Shown: one piece after another, positions 1-11,446 of the stretch
Numbering within the stretch: the stretch's first letter is position 1
Layout of the letters: each line of letters begins with the position of its first letter
Assembly: GCF_030704535.1 (NCBI RefSeq)
Contig: NC_081810.1
Location: forward strand, 6,582,501 to 6,646,500
Reading direction: 5' to 3'
From: Vitis vinifera
Taxonomy: Eukaryota; Streptophyta; Magnoliopsida; Vitales; Vitaceae
DNA length: 64,000 nt
Made by a program: the position numbers and the translations under genes
Notes under the pieces: generated by a model
What the model saw: only the letters and a program-made list of their open reading frames with translations
Database searches by the model: none
What the model was told of the DNA's origin: nothing

Positions 1-668
1 AATTTGTTATTTACCAATTTATTTGAAACAATTGCCTTTTAGAAACACTTTTTTTTTTTTTTTTTTTGTGCATATTATTGTATAAACCATTACAACTTTT
101 ACCACCCACTTTTCCAGTATATCTTCTACTTGTTCAACCATGAGTCTGTAGGTTCCCCTGTCATTTTTAACCTGAACTATGTACAATAGGAAAGATTGGT
201 CTTGGCCAAATCATAAGTTCATGCACCCAAACAAAATAGAAATTTGGAAATCGAAGAGCATGCTTAATTAGGAAGGGTACTTAATTTGTCTTTAAACTCA
301 TTAGTTATGTATAGAAAATTAGGTTAACTAAGAGCATGCTTTATGACAATTAGTATAGAAAGTCACCTAGGTTACTTTTTTTATTAGTTAGGTATGCCAT
401 GCATTGTCATGGTATATTCTGTGTGTTTAGGATTACCATTCTGGCAGACCCTTTGATAATTTAGTTTCAATTTGGAGATCCTACATGGCATGCCAAATTA
501 AACATCTTAATTTATCTGCAATGCATCATCTCATGATTCAAGCCTAACGTGAAAGTACTTCAATTGCTTGCATCTGTATTAGCAGATTGTTTTTAGTGAA
601 TTTGAACTTGATTTCTCCCAGATGCTATCATTCAATGCCCCATGTTTTGAATTTTCCTTTCTGTGCAG

Positions 669-1469
669 CTGTCTTTCCAAATGTGGACAAATCAAATACA
701 GGAGACCCTGAATTCTAAGAAGCGTGGAGACACTGCATTTCGAGCTAAAGACTTCACCACTGCAATTGAGTGTTACACACAAGTAAGTGATTCGTCTGAA
801 ACTACAGCATCTTTAAGTAAGCATTGCTGCCCAAAAATTAATACAGGCTGAAATACATGATCAGGCATAAATTAAACATCAATTTACAGTAATAAAATAC
901 TAAAGAAATTGTTAGAGCAATTAGATGCATGCATCTGTTTTCCTGCATCATGGAAATAAACTTTAGACTTTGTCAACTGTGGGAGTGGGGATTTTGTTTA
1001 TAAACAAATTGTCATATGAGAAGTTCTACTTTTCATGAGCTGAATTAAATGAGCTTTTTGAAGTTTGTGATCTCTTATCAGCTTATGAAAATATCCTGAG
1101 ATCAGTGTCATAGGTGTTTAGCACAAAACCCTATTCAAGTTCCAAGTGGTCATAATTGAAGCCTTACTTTGTATAGGTGGCCCGCATGATAAGAAATAAA
1201 TTTGCTCGATCCTTTTTTGTGTGTAGTTCATTGATGGTGGGACCATGGTGTCACCAACTGTGTTTGCAAGACGTTGCTTGTGTTACTTGATGAATGAGAT
1301 GCCACAAGAAGCTCTAGGAGATGCAATGCAAGCACAAGTAGTCTCCCCTGATTGGTCAACTGCCTTCTATCTTCAAGCTGCCGCACTCTTCAGCCTTGGT
1401 ATGGACAATGATGCTCGGGAAACACTCAAAGATGGCACAACCTTAGAGGCCAAAAGAAATAGAAAATGA
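669..1469 (+). CDS. Brassinosteroid-signalling kinase (BSK), last two exons (5' part outside window)
   Basis: Receptor-like cytoplasmic kinase of the BSK family, which relays brassinosteroid signals at the plasma membrane. Only the C-terminal TPR-like region is present. Exon 669-782 starts after a TGTGCAG acceptor with [11 protein letters not shown] and ends in ECYTQ at a GTAAGT donor. Exon 1227-1469 starts [10 protein letters not shown], contains [16 protein letters not shown] and [12 protein letters not shown], and stops after KRNRK. The join is phase 0 and the intron is 783-1226. Established knowledge: this TPR segment follows the kinase domain in BSKs and resembles the BSK5/7/8-like members more than BSK1. 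Positions 1-668 look like the preceding intron, as I see no exon there. The gene is convergent with TIM10. Family assignment is strong; the paralogue number is not settled. Confidence 0.93.
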
Positions 1470-2774
1470 AAGTGTATAGGTTTTTTTTCCCTAATTTTTT
1501 TTTTTTTTTTTTTTGGGCTCCTTACTTTTTCTTTTAAACACTCCTTGTATCTATGTCCTTATGTTTCTATTTGGCATTAAAAGTTTGTGCAGCACCAGAG
1601 GCGTGATTGTAACATGTATTTGTTGGTTTTGGGTTCATGTTTTGACCCTCATCCTTTGATCTAGGAGCTCCCACTGCACTTTGCCTTGTGTTTGTCACTT
1701 TGCCTTGTTTCTCGTCTCCTGCTGATATCCACACACCGTGTGATGATGAAGAGATTTTGGGCTCAATATTGAATAACAGAGTGTCCTTTAAGAGATGGAT
1801 TTTACCAGCCTTTGTACAATGGTTTTATTGCTTCCAAATGATTAAATCAGGATTCAGTATACGTAATTATATAATCATGCATTTACGGTTTTCTGCCAGG
1901 GATCATGATCGAAGGTTGAAGATAAAAGTTGCCCAAAGCCACCCATGTGCTTCAACTACGGGGTCAGGGTGTTGGATCCATGGGGTTCCACACCACATCC
2001 CAATAGTGTTCGGACTATCGACTTGGACGTTTGACTCTTAAATTGAATTCTTTCAAGTTCATTTTCTACTTCGGTACGTTTTGAGTTCCCGCCCTCGGCA
2101 GATTTTTTAACTTTTTGACATTAGTGCAGAGCTCAATTGGGCCTCAAGTGTTGAATGATGGGACTAAAGGCAGGCCCTCGACTTCTGGGCCAAGCCTTCA
2201 GGCCGAGATGGGCCCCAGCAAAAGGCACGAGGAATCTGAGATTAGAAATAGGCCATTTCTAGGTAAATCCCATTCACATATTGGATGAAGTAAAATTGCT
2301 GGAAAACAGCATTCTGGGAATCCCTGCAAATTTCCATCCAAACATATCTTCGCTTATTCTTTTTCATTCAGAATTCTAACCTGGTTCTGCTAATAATAAA
2401 AAGTACGGATGAATCACAGAAGCTTGCATGGGAAACGAAAACTTTGAAACCAAGAATGAACCCTCGTGAGTACCTTCTGGGATATCAAAGCATATCACAA
2501 AGAGAATTATTATAAATGGACTACTTTTCAGCAACTTGAAATTTTTTTTTAGACTTATAGCCAAGAAGCAGCATCAACGTAAAGCTGCCATTGTTTCGTA
2601 ATTGAATAACAAACTAGCATGACCCTGTATAGTTGAAAAAACAATGAGCTTGGCAGAACTAATGCAACAATTCCAACCTACATTCCCCTTGCAGCTGCCT
2701 GAGATAGTAATACACTTCAATGTAATTCATGGAAATAAGTCTCAGCAAATTTGAATGAGGGCCAAGCCTAACAT
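1470..2774. other. 3'-flank / intergenic between BSK and TIM10
   Basis: This holds the BSK 3'UTR (T-rich tract 1480-1515) and the TIM10 3'UTR on the opposite strand near 2774. An open frame at 1688-2041 (+) has no recognisable domain. Positions 2110-2270 are GC-richer and look like a repeat fragment. No further gene was seen. Confidence 0.5.
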
Positions 2775-5700
2775 TCACATTGGTGGGCGATTGGAACCAA
2801 GCAGCTGCCCAATTAGATTGGTCACCTGAAAGCATATGAATTACTTGGTTATAAAATTACTCATCAAGATGCGGCCTACTCTGTGTACTAATACTCTAGC
2901 AATACAACCGCAAGGATAATACTAACATGCAACTCAAACTAAAGCAGCCACACCCATCATACAGAATAAAAAGGTTTCTTCATTGAATAGTAGTTCTAAG
3001 ACATGGAATATGAAAAATATTTACCTATTTATTTATTTTGTTTTAAAAGGATGCTGCTAATGACCCTTGGATTCCAAGGATGTCTTCCTCCAAACACTGG
3101 GAATCAACTACTAGCACTTCTCTATTTGCAGCTATACTGGAACGATCCACAGAACAATCCTTCAGGAGGATTACCTCACACTGAAATCATTCCATCCTCT
3201 ACTTGTAGCTTTCCACATACCCAAATTTCCTGCCCACCCCCAAGCACTGACCATCCCCTCCTTTCCAAACTTACCCCGCCACAAATATTCCTCCATAACC
3301 TCTATCAACTGCAAGCTTCCAAAACCTTTTGCCTAGAGAGGTCTTATATAAAACAAGTAAACTCCTAATCCCCAGTCCATATTCTCTTTTGCAGAAAAAA
3401 CAGAGTCTATTAGTATATGAGCTTTCCAATTTTCCTCCCATCTTGCAACATAAAGCCTTGAAGCTTCTATAAAATGTTCCTAACCGATGGTAGCATTACA
3501 AAAAAGGACAAAGTAAGCTGGTAAGGTCAAAAGGATTCCTTTAATGAAGGATAAGTCTTTCTTCCTTAGAAAGATATTGCATCTTACAAGATGATGGGTT
3601 TTTTCTTTTCTCAGAAGCATACTGATTTAGTCTTAATTGATGAATCATGAACCCATTCACAACAGATCCAAATAGGTTGCCAGCACATGGCCCACTTTAC
3701 ACTTGAGCATAGACACCAGTGTCTCCACATTCCCTAAATTCCCCAGTTGAATAAGAACACTCTCCAAAATTACTCTCTAATCTGAAATTTTAACCCAGAA
3801 ATAGCTTCAACAAATGGAAGGATGCCATGATGCATCTAAAATATAAAAAAAGCTCTCTATTAGTGTAGCAAAATAACACAATATCATTGAAAAATAACAA
3901 ATGTGAGATCTCCACACTCAGACCATACCCCACCTTAACCCTTGGATAGAGCCAAGGGTTAAGCCTTTTCTACATCCAATTTACATGCCACCCCTACTCT
4001 CAACCTCCCAAGTCTTCAAACAATAGCTTCACCAACAATCAGAACAACATTGAGGTGGTGTTTGTTTTTTAGCTGAATAGAAAGAGCCAAAATATTTGGC
4101 CTTTTCTATTCAGTTAAAAGTAACCTATTGATATCAATTAACATAACTAAAGTGAATTTATTATTTTTTGATAAGCAAGCACATATATTAAAGAAGGCTT
4201 AAAAGCCGCAAAGCATACAAGGAGTATACGAGGCGGCTATGGCCTCTCAACCAAAAAACAACTAAAGTGAATTGATTATCAATAGGTTCGTTTTAGTTAT
4301 GTTGCTTGATATTAATATATTACTTTTAGCTTAATAGAAAAAGCCAAATATTTTGACTTCTTCTATTTAGCTAAAAAACAAACACCACCAGATTTTGTTG
4401 ATCCTCCACAAAAGCATTTTGGGATTAGAAATGACTTTCCCAAACACCTTATAAAATTTCACAACCAAGCTATAGGCCAAAGGTGCCTTTATCTCCTCTA
4501 CCCCTCCTTTTTTAGGCGTTCGCACAATAAATTTTGCAATTGAGCTTTTTCCAAAGTCCTAGAAACATAAAAATGCCTCAAAAAGCCAAGCCAATAATAT
4601 CTCTGGCTACCTCCAAATTTTGTTTCCAAATGGACACAGTGAAACAATCAAGAGCTGGGGCTTTATCCTCTCCACGATCATACAATGCAACCAAAACAAC
4701 CTTCTCATCATAGCCCCTTTCAAAGTTCACCTTTGTCCTCTTTGTCAGTAGCCAAGAAGGTAACCCCTCAAGAACAGGTTTTTTAATGTCCAAATCCGTA
4801 TGCAAGCAATGAAAGAAACTGGAAAACCCCAACTTATGTCATTTCACATCATAAAATCAAACCCCATCAACCTTAAGCTTGATTCCATGAATTCCCTTCT
4901 ATGTGCACTAGCAGTTCTATGAAAAATTTGGCATTCATTTTTTTTTGATAGGCAAACAGAAAATATATTAACAAAATTAGCTATTCATTTTTTTTTTGAT
5001 AGGCAAATAGGAAATATATCAACAGCACCAAGAAAACAGGCACTCCAAAGTATATACAACCCCATCAAAACCAAAAGGCAAGCATAAAAAAAGAGAAACA
5101 AAAAACAACTTCCTCTCCCTACTTAGAGCTCAACCAAATGTGTAACTTGAGAGGAGTTGAAGTATGCTGAATATATGCTACATGTGTAAAGGGCAAGAAG
5201 AGTCAGTTGATCATATGCTACTTCATTGTTCCACAATGAGAATATTGTGGCAGCTAGATTTTTCCCTGTTCTGTCTGACTTAGGTATTTGTACTCCTATG
5301 AAAGAGAAACTCTACAGAGTTGGCATAGCTCTTTTGTAGGGAAAAAAGCAGAAGAAAGTTTGGAGAGTCGTTTTTTTTTTCCTTTTTTTGGATGCTATGA
5401 ATGGAAAGAAATTGGAGTGCTTTTGAAAATGCAGAATAGTTGGAACATGCAATCAAGTCCTCCTTTATACATATCCTTTTGGATTGGGTTAGGGTCTATG
5501 ACCATGATAAGCTCATTGATTGGTTGGGTTCCAACTAAGGAGACAGTGGTTGTTTTTTGCTAGCTCTCTTTCATTTTGTTTGCCTAATGCACATTTTGTA
5601 TACATCGTGTTTACTTTGTTGTGCTCTTTCTTAGGCACTTTTAATACATATCCTTGTGTTGCCTATGAATAAAAAAAATAAAAAAGGAGCTCAATTAATC

Positions 5701-8700
5701 AATAAAGTCTACCATACAAAATGAGTTATCATCCATGTACAACGTAACCCACTTTAAAAAATTTCACATAAAAGACCACTATCAAGAAGAATAGAGGTAT
5801 GATTGAGTGTAGATCTAGGGGGAATACTCAACCACACATCAGAAAATTGGCAGGATAGCTATAATTTTGTTGCAATGTCGGTTTATTTTAGTTTGAGAGA
5901 TTAATGCCTTGAGGGAGGATCTTAACAAGTGGATCATGAAGTGTTTTGGTAATCTGACTATGCAAAATGAGAGAGATTAGGCTTTTATTGGGAAGAAGAG
6001 GAAGAAGGCTTAGAGGATTGATCCTTTGTGCTTTTTTTGGACTTTATGGAAGGAGAGAACTGGAAGGTCATAGGGCTACTCAACTGTATTCTTTATTTCC
6101 AACCATCCTGAAAATCAATATTTGTTTGTGGCATGTGGGAGAAGTTGAGTACTGGATTGCAAGACCTGAATTTCCAAGTTAATTTAAAAGAAAGACATGA
6201 AACAAGGTAGAAGCACTATATCATCAAAAGTGGCTAATTGGTTTAAATTCCCAACAAACTTATGTTTAGCAACTGTCATTATTTGACTATAAAATTATTA
6301 TGGAAAGATCAAGGGGAAGCAAGAAGTATGAAATCCAGTACTCAACAGCAAGAAAAGTATCACTACTTATGACATATTCTCTGGCAGAATCCACCTACTG
6401 AGTGCAGGGAGTAGTGATTTCATTCAAAACTACTACATCAACCCCCCCTTAACAGAGCCTACTTGGCCGATCAATCCTCAGATCTTCTCATGAGATCCTA
6501 CGCTACTTCGGTTTCTATCTACGCATTCCATTTTCCAATTTGACATATCCTATTATATATGTATAATCCTTTTCTCCAGGTACACAATAAAATAACTGTA
6601 AGTTTAACCGCACCCAGAGACCAGTTAGAGAGAGTCAAAGATCCAGCTTGGATGAGTAGTGCACACTCACAAAATATACTAAAACCAGTTTAGAGTCAGT
6701 GTCTAGCTAGGAGCCTAAGACAAGAAGCTGAATCATGTTCATGTGTCCAACATCTAACTGGAATTAGGACACCAACTTGTTTGCCCACGGATTTTAAATG
6801 CAGACGATCAAAATTGAACTGGAGTGATCCTGTTGATTTAACAGATAGTGTGAGTTTAATATAAAGTTTGATGCAGTGAACTTACAATCGAAGAAAATTA
6901 TTCAGGATAACTGAACAAATTTCCTGAATAATTTATAAGAATGACATGATACTTCTCATTGAACTAAACTACATTGAAGAAGAAGCCCATGATCAAATAT
7001 TCGGTGGATTGGTTTTCATTATATACTTTGTTCAAAACTAGACTGGTTGATTTTTTATTTTTACATGTACAAACACCTGTCGATTCTGTTGGGATTAAAA
7101 TGCAACTTAGTACATTATAGCAGCAAGTGTTGGCTAATATGGATTAGGAACTTACAGGCCAAAATTAGAGTACTTGATAGATTTTAGTTAATCATGGCTA
7201 TTGGGAGAGCAATTTCCTCTCTTGATTGCTTCCTCCACATTTATCTTGTATACCATTCTTTATACTTGATAAGAATCAAAACTTTATTAAAAAAGAACAA
7301 TGAAGGATGAGATATCCTTTACAACTGCAAAATAAGGACACCATGCAAAATAGGTACTGCAAAGAAAGAAGCAGAAGTTACAAAGCAACAGTCCTATGCC
7401 TTAAAACACTAAAAATCTCTAATGACTTCACATCCTCTAAGCCAAATCATTATCCACCTGTCAGGCTATCTAGGTCTTCGTATTAAAGAAGATATAATTC
7501 CCCAAACAAGACATGAATCCTGCTCATCTAATGAGTAAGCTGCCATGTATCCTTTGCCTCTTGAGGAAGTTCATAGGCTAATAGCTGTCAACTTCTCTTC
7601 CACGTCCCTGATCCCCAGATGCCACCAAGAATTGTTATTTATAGTAACTGAAATAGTTATATAGCTAAACTGAAGTGGCTACACTGCTGTTACTAAGACT
7701 AACAATCAGCTGATTTCACTTAACATTAATGCTATATCATAATAGGCTAGCTTCAACCAGAAAATAAGATTTATCAAAATTGACCTCAAAAGCAGAATTT
7801 GAGGGACTCATTCAATGGTTTAAATTGTGTGATTATTTTGGGGTGAGATCAAGCTTGGCCAACAGGGCACTTGCACTCCAAGCCAAAATCAACCCACTCC
7901 AAGGCTTTTAACCTAACTTTTTCTTTCTCTTACTGTTGAATCTATCCAAATGTATAAAACATTATTTTAAAGGTATAAAAGGAGGTTTGAGGGATATTTG
8001 ATTATATTAAAATAATTTAAATTAGGAATTGTATCATGATTGAATGGTTTTAGTAAATTATAGGAACCCAATACTTTTTTAGAAGAATTTTCAAAACCAA
8101 GTATTAGAATTTAAATCTTCACACTAAATATAGGTTTTCTCATTAAATAATCTCAACCTGCAGTCTCCCAAAGAAAGCCTCCACCACCTCCTCAAATTCC
8201 CAACTGTGGATCTGTCTCAAAAAGTAAAGATTCCAACAGTCATCATTCCCTACTTACTGCCACATGTCAGCTACCCAAAAATCCTTAGGAGTGGCTATAG
8301 AAAACAGTTCAATAAAAGTCTCCCAATGAAGAATCACCACACCACCTATCCTTCCAAAATTTAACCATGTACCAATTATCCACCTTAAAACCTGTTTTGC
8401 TACTAAGAAACTCCCATCCTTTTCAGATTGCCTTCCACTTTTCTTCAAATTGATTTTTAAACCCAAGATAGGCTCAAAGCACATGAAAGACCAGCTCAAG
8501 TGCTTCAACTGATCCTGAGTGGCATCACAAAGGATAAAAGTATCATCCAAACTACAATTTTTGCCCAATCCAGTGACTCTAAGCCTATAGGTATATGAAA
8601 TAGCACCTGTCCTCAAAGAAAACCAATAGTAACAGCTATCTTCTACCAATATTTTTTTCCTCGTTTCCAACTCAAAATGCCTACCTTTTTCCCCAAAACT

Positions 8701-10716
8701 CCCTAAAGAAAGGATTCTTTGACCTCCATATACAACAACACAGGCATTTCTAGAAACTTGAAAATTAAATAGTTCTCCAAAAATAAAAAATAAAAAATAA
8801 AAATGAACAGAATGAGAAACACTTGTACAAGAAGAAAAGGAATGACAAGAAGCATTTACAAAGAGATGTCCAGAAGAACAACCAACAAAAGATATTGTAA
8901 CTTTAACCCCTATAAGAAGAAGGATACTAAGACCCCTCTTATTGTCTAATCCAATAAATATCTGAAGAATGACTGTTCAATAAAATGTCAGGAAAAAATT
9001 CTAACAGCTTACCTGCCAATATTTTGAAACACAACGATCAATGCAACTATTTTCACCCATATTTAGCTCAGACTCCTTATACCTGCAAATGAAAAGTACA
9101 CCTTCAAATATCAAATTTCTGCAGATATTTCTTGTGCTTAAATTAACCATAATCATATTGGGAATTAATTGCTTCAATAGTAAAATGAAGCAATATCTGA
9201 AAAAAACAATCAAGATTCTTAGAATATACAGCCAAAACCTAAGCCTGCTGCAACCCTCTTATTGAAAATCATACATATGTAAGGAAATATTTGAATGAAA
9301 CTCATACCTTTTCTCAATGCACTTATTAAAACATGTGTGGGTAAGCCTGATCAAAAAATAAAAACAGGCTAAATTCAGGAAACTTAGTATTCAAATGCGA
9401 ATTAAACAGATTTATACTAAATACCATCGACCAATTCATGCATAAACACATGAAATTTAATTCTACATTTCAAGCTAAAGTAATTGAAGACCTGAAGAAA
9501 TGTGCTCAATAAATAAAAGGATAGAAATCGAAAAAAAACCCCAGATTTGGCTCAGGTGGCAATTAGTTGAGTGAGGTCAGGGAGGTTCTAGGTACTGGCT
9601 AAAGAAACCAAAAAAGTGATAAAAAGGCAAATCTAGAATGAAAATGTAGCTGCAAGTTCAAGTCAAGAATACAGTTTCACTTTCGTATAGGAATCATTCT
9701 ATAATCCATCATCCATCAACTAAGAAAAGAGCACTTTGGTTCTCAAGGGAACACTTACACAGACTGCCTCCATATTGCCTAAGACATTAGGGAAGTAGAT
9801 GGATCCTCACATATCAAATTATTTGAACCAACAAGGCCTCCATCTCATAATATATTGTTTTAAAAGTAATTATCAATGTTGATTTCTCAAATTAAAATAT
9901 ATTCCTATACCCATAAAAAAAATTGAAATATATACCTATGCCATTGGTTTGACAAATACATTCACTTATTCAAATATTCATTAGATAAAATGTTGGATTT
10001 ATTTCACAATAGAACAAGGGAATAATAAGTAATATATACATACATATATATAGACATACATAAGTAACATATATATTACTTATATATGTAAGTGTGTCTA
10101 TATATATTACTTGTGTATGTATATATATTTATACATACATGTATGTATATGTAAGTATGTATGTCTATATATATATATATATATATAGACACATAAGCAC
10201 ACTGGGGAAATCCATCCTAGGAAGACCAAAGGCCAATTTATGTTCTGCAACAGAATTCTGGCAGTGCATTATATCTTTCCTCAAAGCACAGTTCATCCTG
10301 CCATAAATTCTAGCTATAAAAAAAATTAAAAAAAAACAGATGTTTAGAGAACCTACTTGTTAAACAATTCCACCCTATACTCCATTTCCTTCTCTGCCAT
10401 CCCAAAGATCTGCACAAACATCAGATCATCAAACAAAGTTTCTCAAAACATAAAACAAGCACAGGTCGATATATTGGCAGCATTGGCATCTTTCCACAAA
10501 ATACTATCATTTCTTGCTGGTGGGCATCGCAAGAACCACATCTATAACTTCAATAAATTTGGAACAAACAAACATTACCGGCATTTAATACAAAAAAAGA
10601 AAATCAAAATTAAAATTCAATATCCGTTTTTCATCACCCAACACTATAATTTAAAAAAAACAAGAAAAGGTCACCTGTTCTTTATCCAGAGCACCTGGTT
10701 GATTGTTGGCAGCCAT
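2775..10716 (-). CDS. TIM10: Mitochondrial import inner membrane translocase subunit TIM10
   Basis: Small TIM chaperone of the mitochondrial intermembrane space. With TIM9 it escorts hydrophobic carrier precursors to the TIM22 complex. Five coding exons on the minus strand: 10675-10716, 10357-10409, 9308-9346, 9013-9082 and 2775-2825, together 255 nt and 84 residues, with all junctions GT-AG. The twin CX3C motifs are present as CFNKC (C37, C41) and CIDRC (C58, C62), 16 residues apart, as the family requires. The block ELNMGENSCIDRCVSKYWQ is highly conserved in plants and the end is NRPPM. The start is MAANNQPG, just after a TTTCAG acceptor, so a 5'UTR intron (about 10723-10863) is likely. The oddity is the 6187-bp last intron (2826-9012), full of LINE remnants. 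The gene is divergent from RPAC2. Product assignment is very secure. Confidence 0.96.
4054..4389. mobile_element. MITE with ~29-bp terminal inverted repeats, inserted in the LINE
   Basis: The left end reads GGTGGTGTTTGTTTTTTAGC. The right end is its reverse complement, finishing CAAACACCACC. The inverted match covers about 29 bases with one or two differences. The element is 336 bp including a nested insertion. It splits the LINE RT frame between the NP...INKI and NVVLI blocks. No clean target-site duplication was found, so the superfamily is undecided. Confidence 0.75.
4159..4259 (-). mobile_element. Short retroposon (LINE 3' tail or SINE) nested in the MITE, 14-bp TSD
   Basis: A 101-bp insertion is flanked by identical 14-bp copies of AACTAAAGTGAATT at 4145-4158 and 4260-4273. 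The insert starts T-rich with TTTTTTGATAAGC. This resembles the reverse complement of the ...TATCAAAAAA tail seen at other LINE 3' ends in this window, so it is probably a severely 5'-truncated minus-strand retroposon. Confidence 0.8.
4940..5780 (-). mobile_element. LINE 3' end, minus strand, interrupted by a plus-strand LINE
   Basis: The TTTTTTTTGATAGGCAAA tail motif appears twice, near 4940-4960 and 4985-5005. It is followed by about 130 bp of LINE 3' sequence up to 5133. The same element resumes at 5687, where the minus strand reads like the FIDWLGS-type C-terminus seen in the LINE at 22.4 kb. The doubled tail suggests two successive insertions or a tail duplication. Confidence 0.6.
5134..5686 (+). 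mobile_element. 5'-truncated LINE inserted in opposite orientation
   Basis: Plus-strand frames contain the C-terminal zinc-finger part of L1-like ORF2: CYMCKGQEESVDHMLLHC, then LQSWHSSFVGKK, which parallels LLSWHGSFVGKK at 22.6 kb. It ends in an A-rich tail at 5670-5686. GAGCTCAA occurs on both sides (5126-5133 and 5687-5694), and the match extends imperfectly to 10 of 12 bases, consistent with a TSD inside the older minus-strand LINE. Confidence 0.7.
5960..6110 (+). mobile_element. LINE C-terminal fragment
   Basis: The frame GRRGRRLRGLILCAFFGLYG followed by RRELEG resembles the K..WK.APLC.FW..WKERN..AFEG block at the C-terminus of plant L1 ORF2. Both ends are eroded and no tail was seen. 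Confidence 0.5.
6190..8150. other. TIM10 intron 4, non-coding filler
   Basis: I recognise no exon here. The stretch near 7255-7660 starts with a T-rich TTGATAAGAATC motif and may be another minus-strand LINE 3' tail. The rest is AT-rich and unassigned. Confidence 0.4.
8155..8700 (-). mobile_element. LINE reverse transcriptase fragment, minus strand
   Basis: Minus-strand translation gives LDDTFILCDATQDQLKHLSW followed by CFEPILGLKINLKKSG. This is the diagnostic (A)DDT...C.A...QL..L...FE..SGLKINL.KS segment of plant L1-like RTs. Further down, WVADMWQ...CWNLYFLRQ and EFEEVVEAFFGRLQ match the later C-terminal block. Internal sequence between the two is missing. Confidence 0.8.
10020..10195. repeat. 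TA/TATG microsatellite in TIM10 intron 2
   Basis: Compound low-complexity run of TATA, TATG and TACA units within the 947-bp intron between the second and third coding exons. The frame starting at 10094 (tyrosine/isoleucine-rich) is a by-product of the repeat. Confidence 0.9.
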
Positions 10717-10863
10717 TAGACCCTGAAACAAGATTGCAAATAACGCACTCATTAGAACAGTAGACGATCCAAGTCTTTTATTTTAATTAAAAAATGGATA
10801 TATAAATCGCTAATGAAAGTATGGAAAAACAAAAGGAGGGTGTGAGGATTAGAAAAACCATAC

Positions 10864-11090
10864 TCTCCGTACTAGTGTCCTCTGATTCCAATCTCTCTTT
10901 CTAGGGTTTTCAGAGATTGAAGCGCTAGCAAGCAGCAGCAGCTATCTGTCAATTTATAGCGGAAATAATGGATTACCAAAATAACAAAGCCCATTTCGAT
11001 TGGACAGAAATGGATCATCATGGCCCATTTCAATAGGGCCCATCTTTTCGGCCCAAATGGACTTTGGAAAGAAAAGTAGAAAACACGCTC
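10864..11090. promoter_or_regulatory. Bidirectional TIM10 / RPAC2 promoter with site II and telo-box motifs
   Basis: Between the divergent transcripts lie several TGGGCY-type site II elements, seen as AGCCCA near 10988 and GGCCCA near 11023, 11037 and 11051. A telo-box (AAACCCTAG on the minus strand) lies near 10898-10906 in the TIM10 leader. In plants, site II plus telo-box combinations mark promoters of ribosomal, mitochondrial and other growth-related genes. No clear TATA box was seen. Transcript ends are inferred. Confidence 0.65.
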
Positions 11091-11313
11091 ACATACGAAA
11101 GAAAAACACATACTTGGGCTCTGCAGTCTGCACTCCTCACCGCCGTCGCCGACACCGCCGCCGCTCGCGAAGCCGCCTGCGCCACCGTCGAACTGTTGCC
11201 TATACTCCGTCTTAGGTTAGTGGATTTTATATCTCGTTATATCCCCCTTCCTTCCTTTTTTTTTTTTTTTTGACTGAGAAAAAAAATTGAAAAAAAAAGA
11301 GGTGGGAGAGAAG

Positions 11314-11381
11314 GGGGTGGCTATGGCGTGCCCGCCGGTCAACGTTCGCCCTTGGAAACGGCGGCATGCCATAGCCGCCCC
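11314..11381. repeat. GC-rich imperfect inverted repeat in RPAC2 leader intron
   Basis: The arm at 11314-11337 begins GGGGTGGCTATGGCGTGCCC. The arm at 11359-11381 ends GCCATAGCCGCCCC. The two pair over about 23 bp with three mismatches or a bulge around a 21-bp loop. It stands out as GC-rich against AT-rich surroundings. Confidence 0.75.
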
Positions 11382-11401
11382 TTTTATTTCATTTAAATTA
11401 A

Positions 11402-11403
<2 letters not shown>

Positions 11404-11444
<41 letters not shown>
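11404..11444. repeat. (GA)n microsatellite
   Basis: About 20 uninterrupted GA units in the 5' leader intron of RPAC2. Long opposite-strand open frames here (arginine/glutamate- or serine/leucine-rich) are repeat artefacts. Confidence 0.95.

Positions 11445-11446
<2 letters not shown>

Larger units (their letters stand above)
3130..4870 (-). mobile_element. Decayed L1-type LINE reverse transcriptase (in TIM10 intron 4)
   Basis: Read on the minus strand, broken frames show the ordered blocks of a plant L1-like polymerase. A GEDKAPALDCF block (cf. GDKAPGPDGF) lies at 4578-4832, then GKVISNP near 4430. Next come VVLI..EAI and CKLDVEKA near 4040-3960, then SHLLFFNDIVLFC (degenerate YADD region) near 3880. 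KCKVGHVLATYLDLL and KGILLTLPAYF follow at about 3700-3500, and a GGGQEIWV-like block near 3230. Many stops, frameshifts and an internal deletion are visible. It is in sense orientation with TIM10 and interrupted by a MITE. Confidence 0.8.

Noticed and set aside
10094..10306. 70-aa Tyr/Ile-rich frame
   Set aside because: It is a translation of the TATA/TATG microsatellite in TIM10 intron 2.
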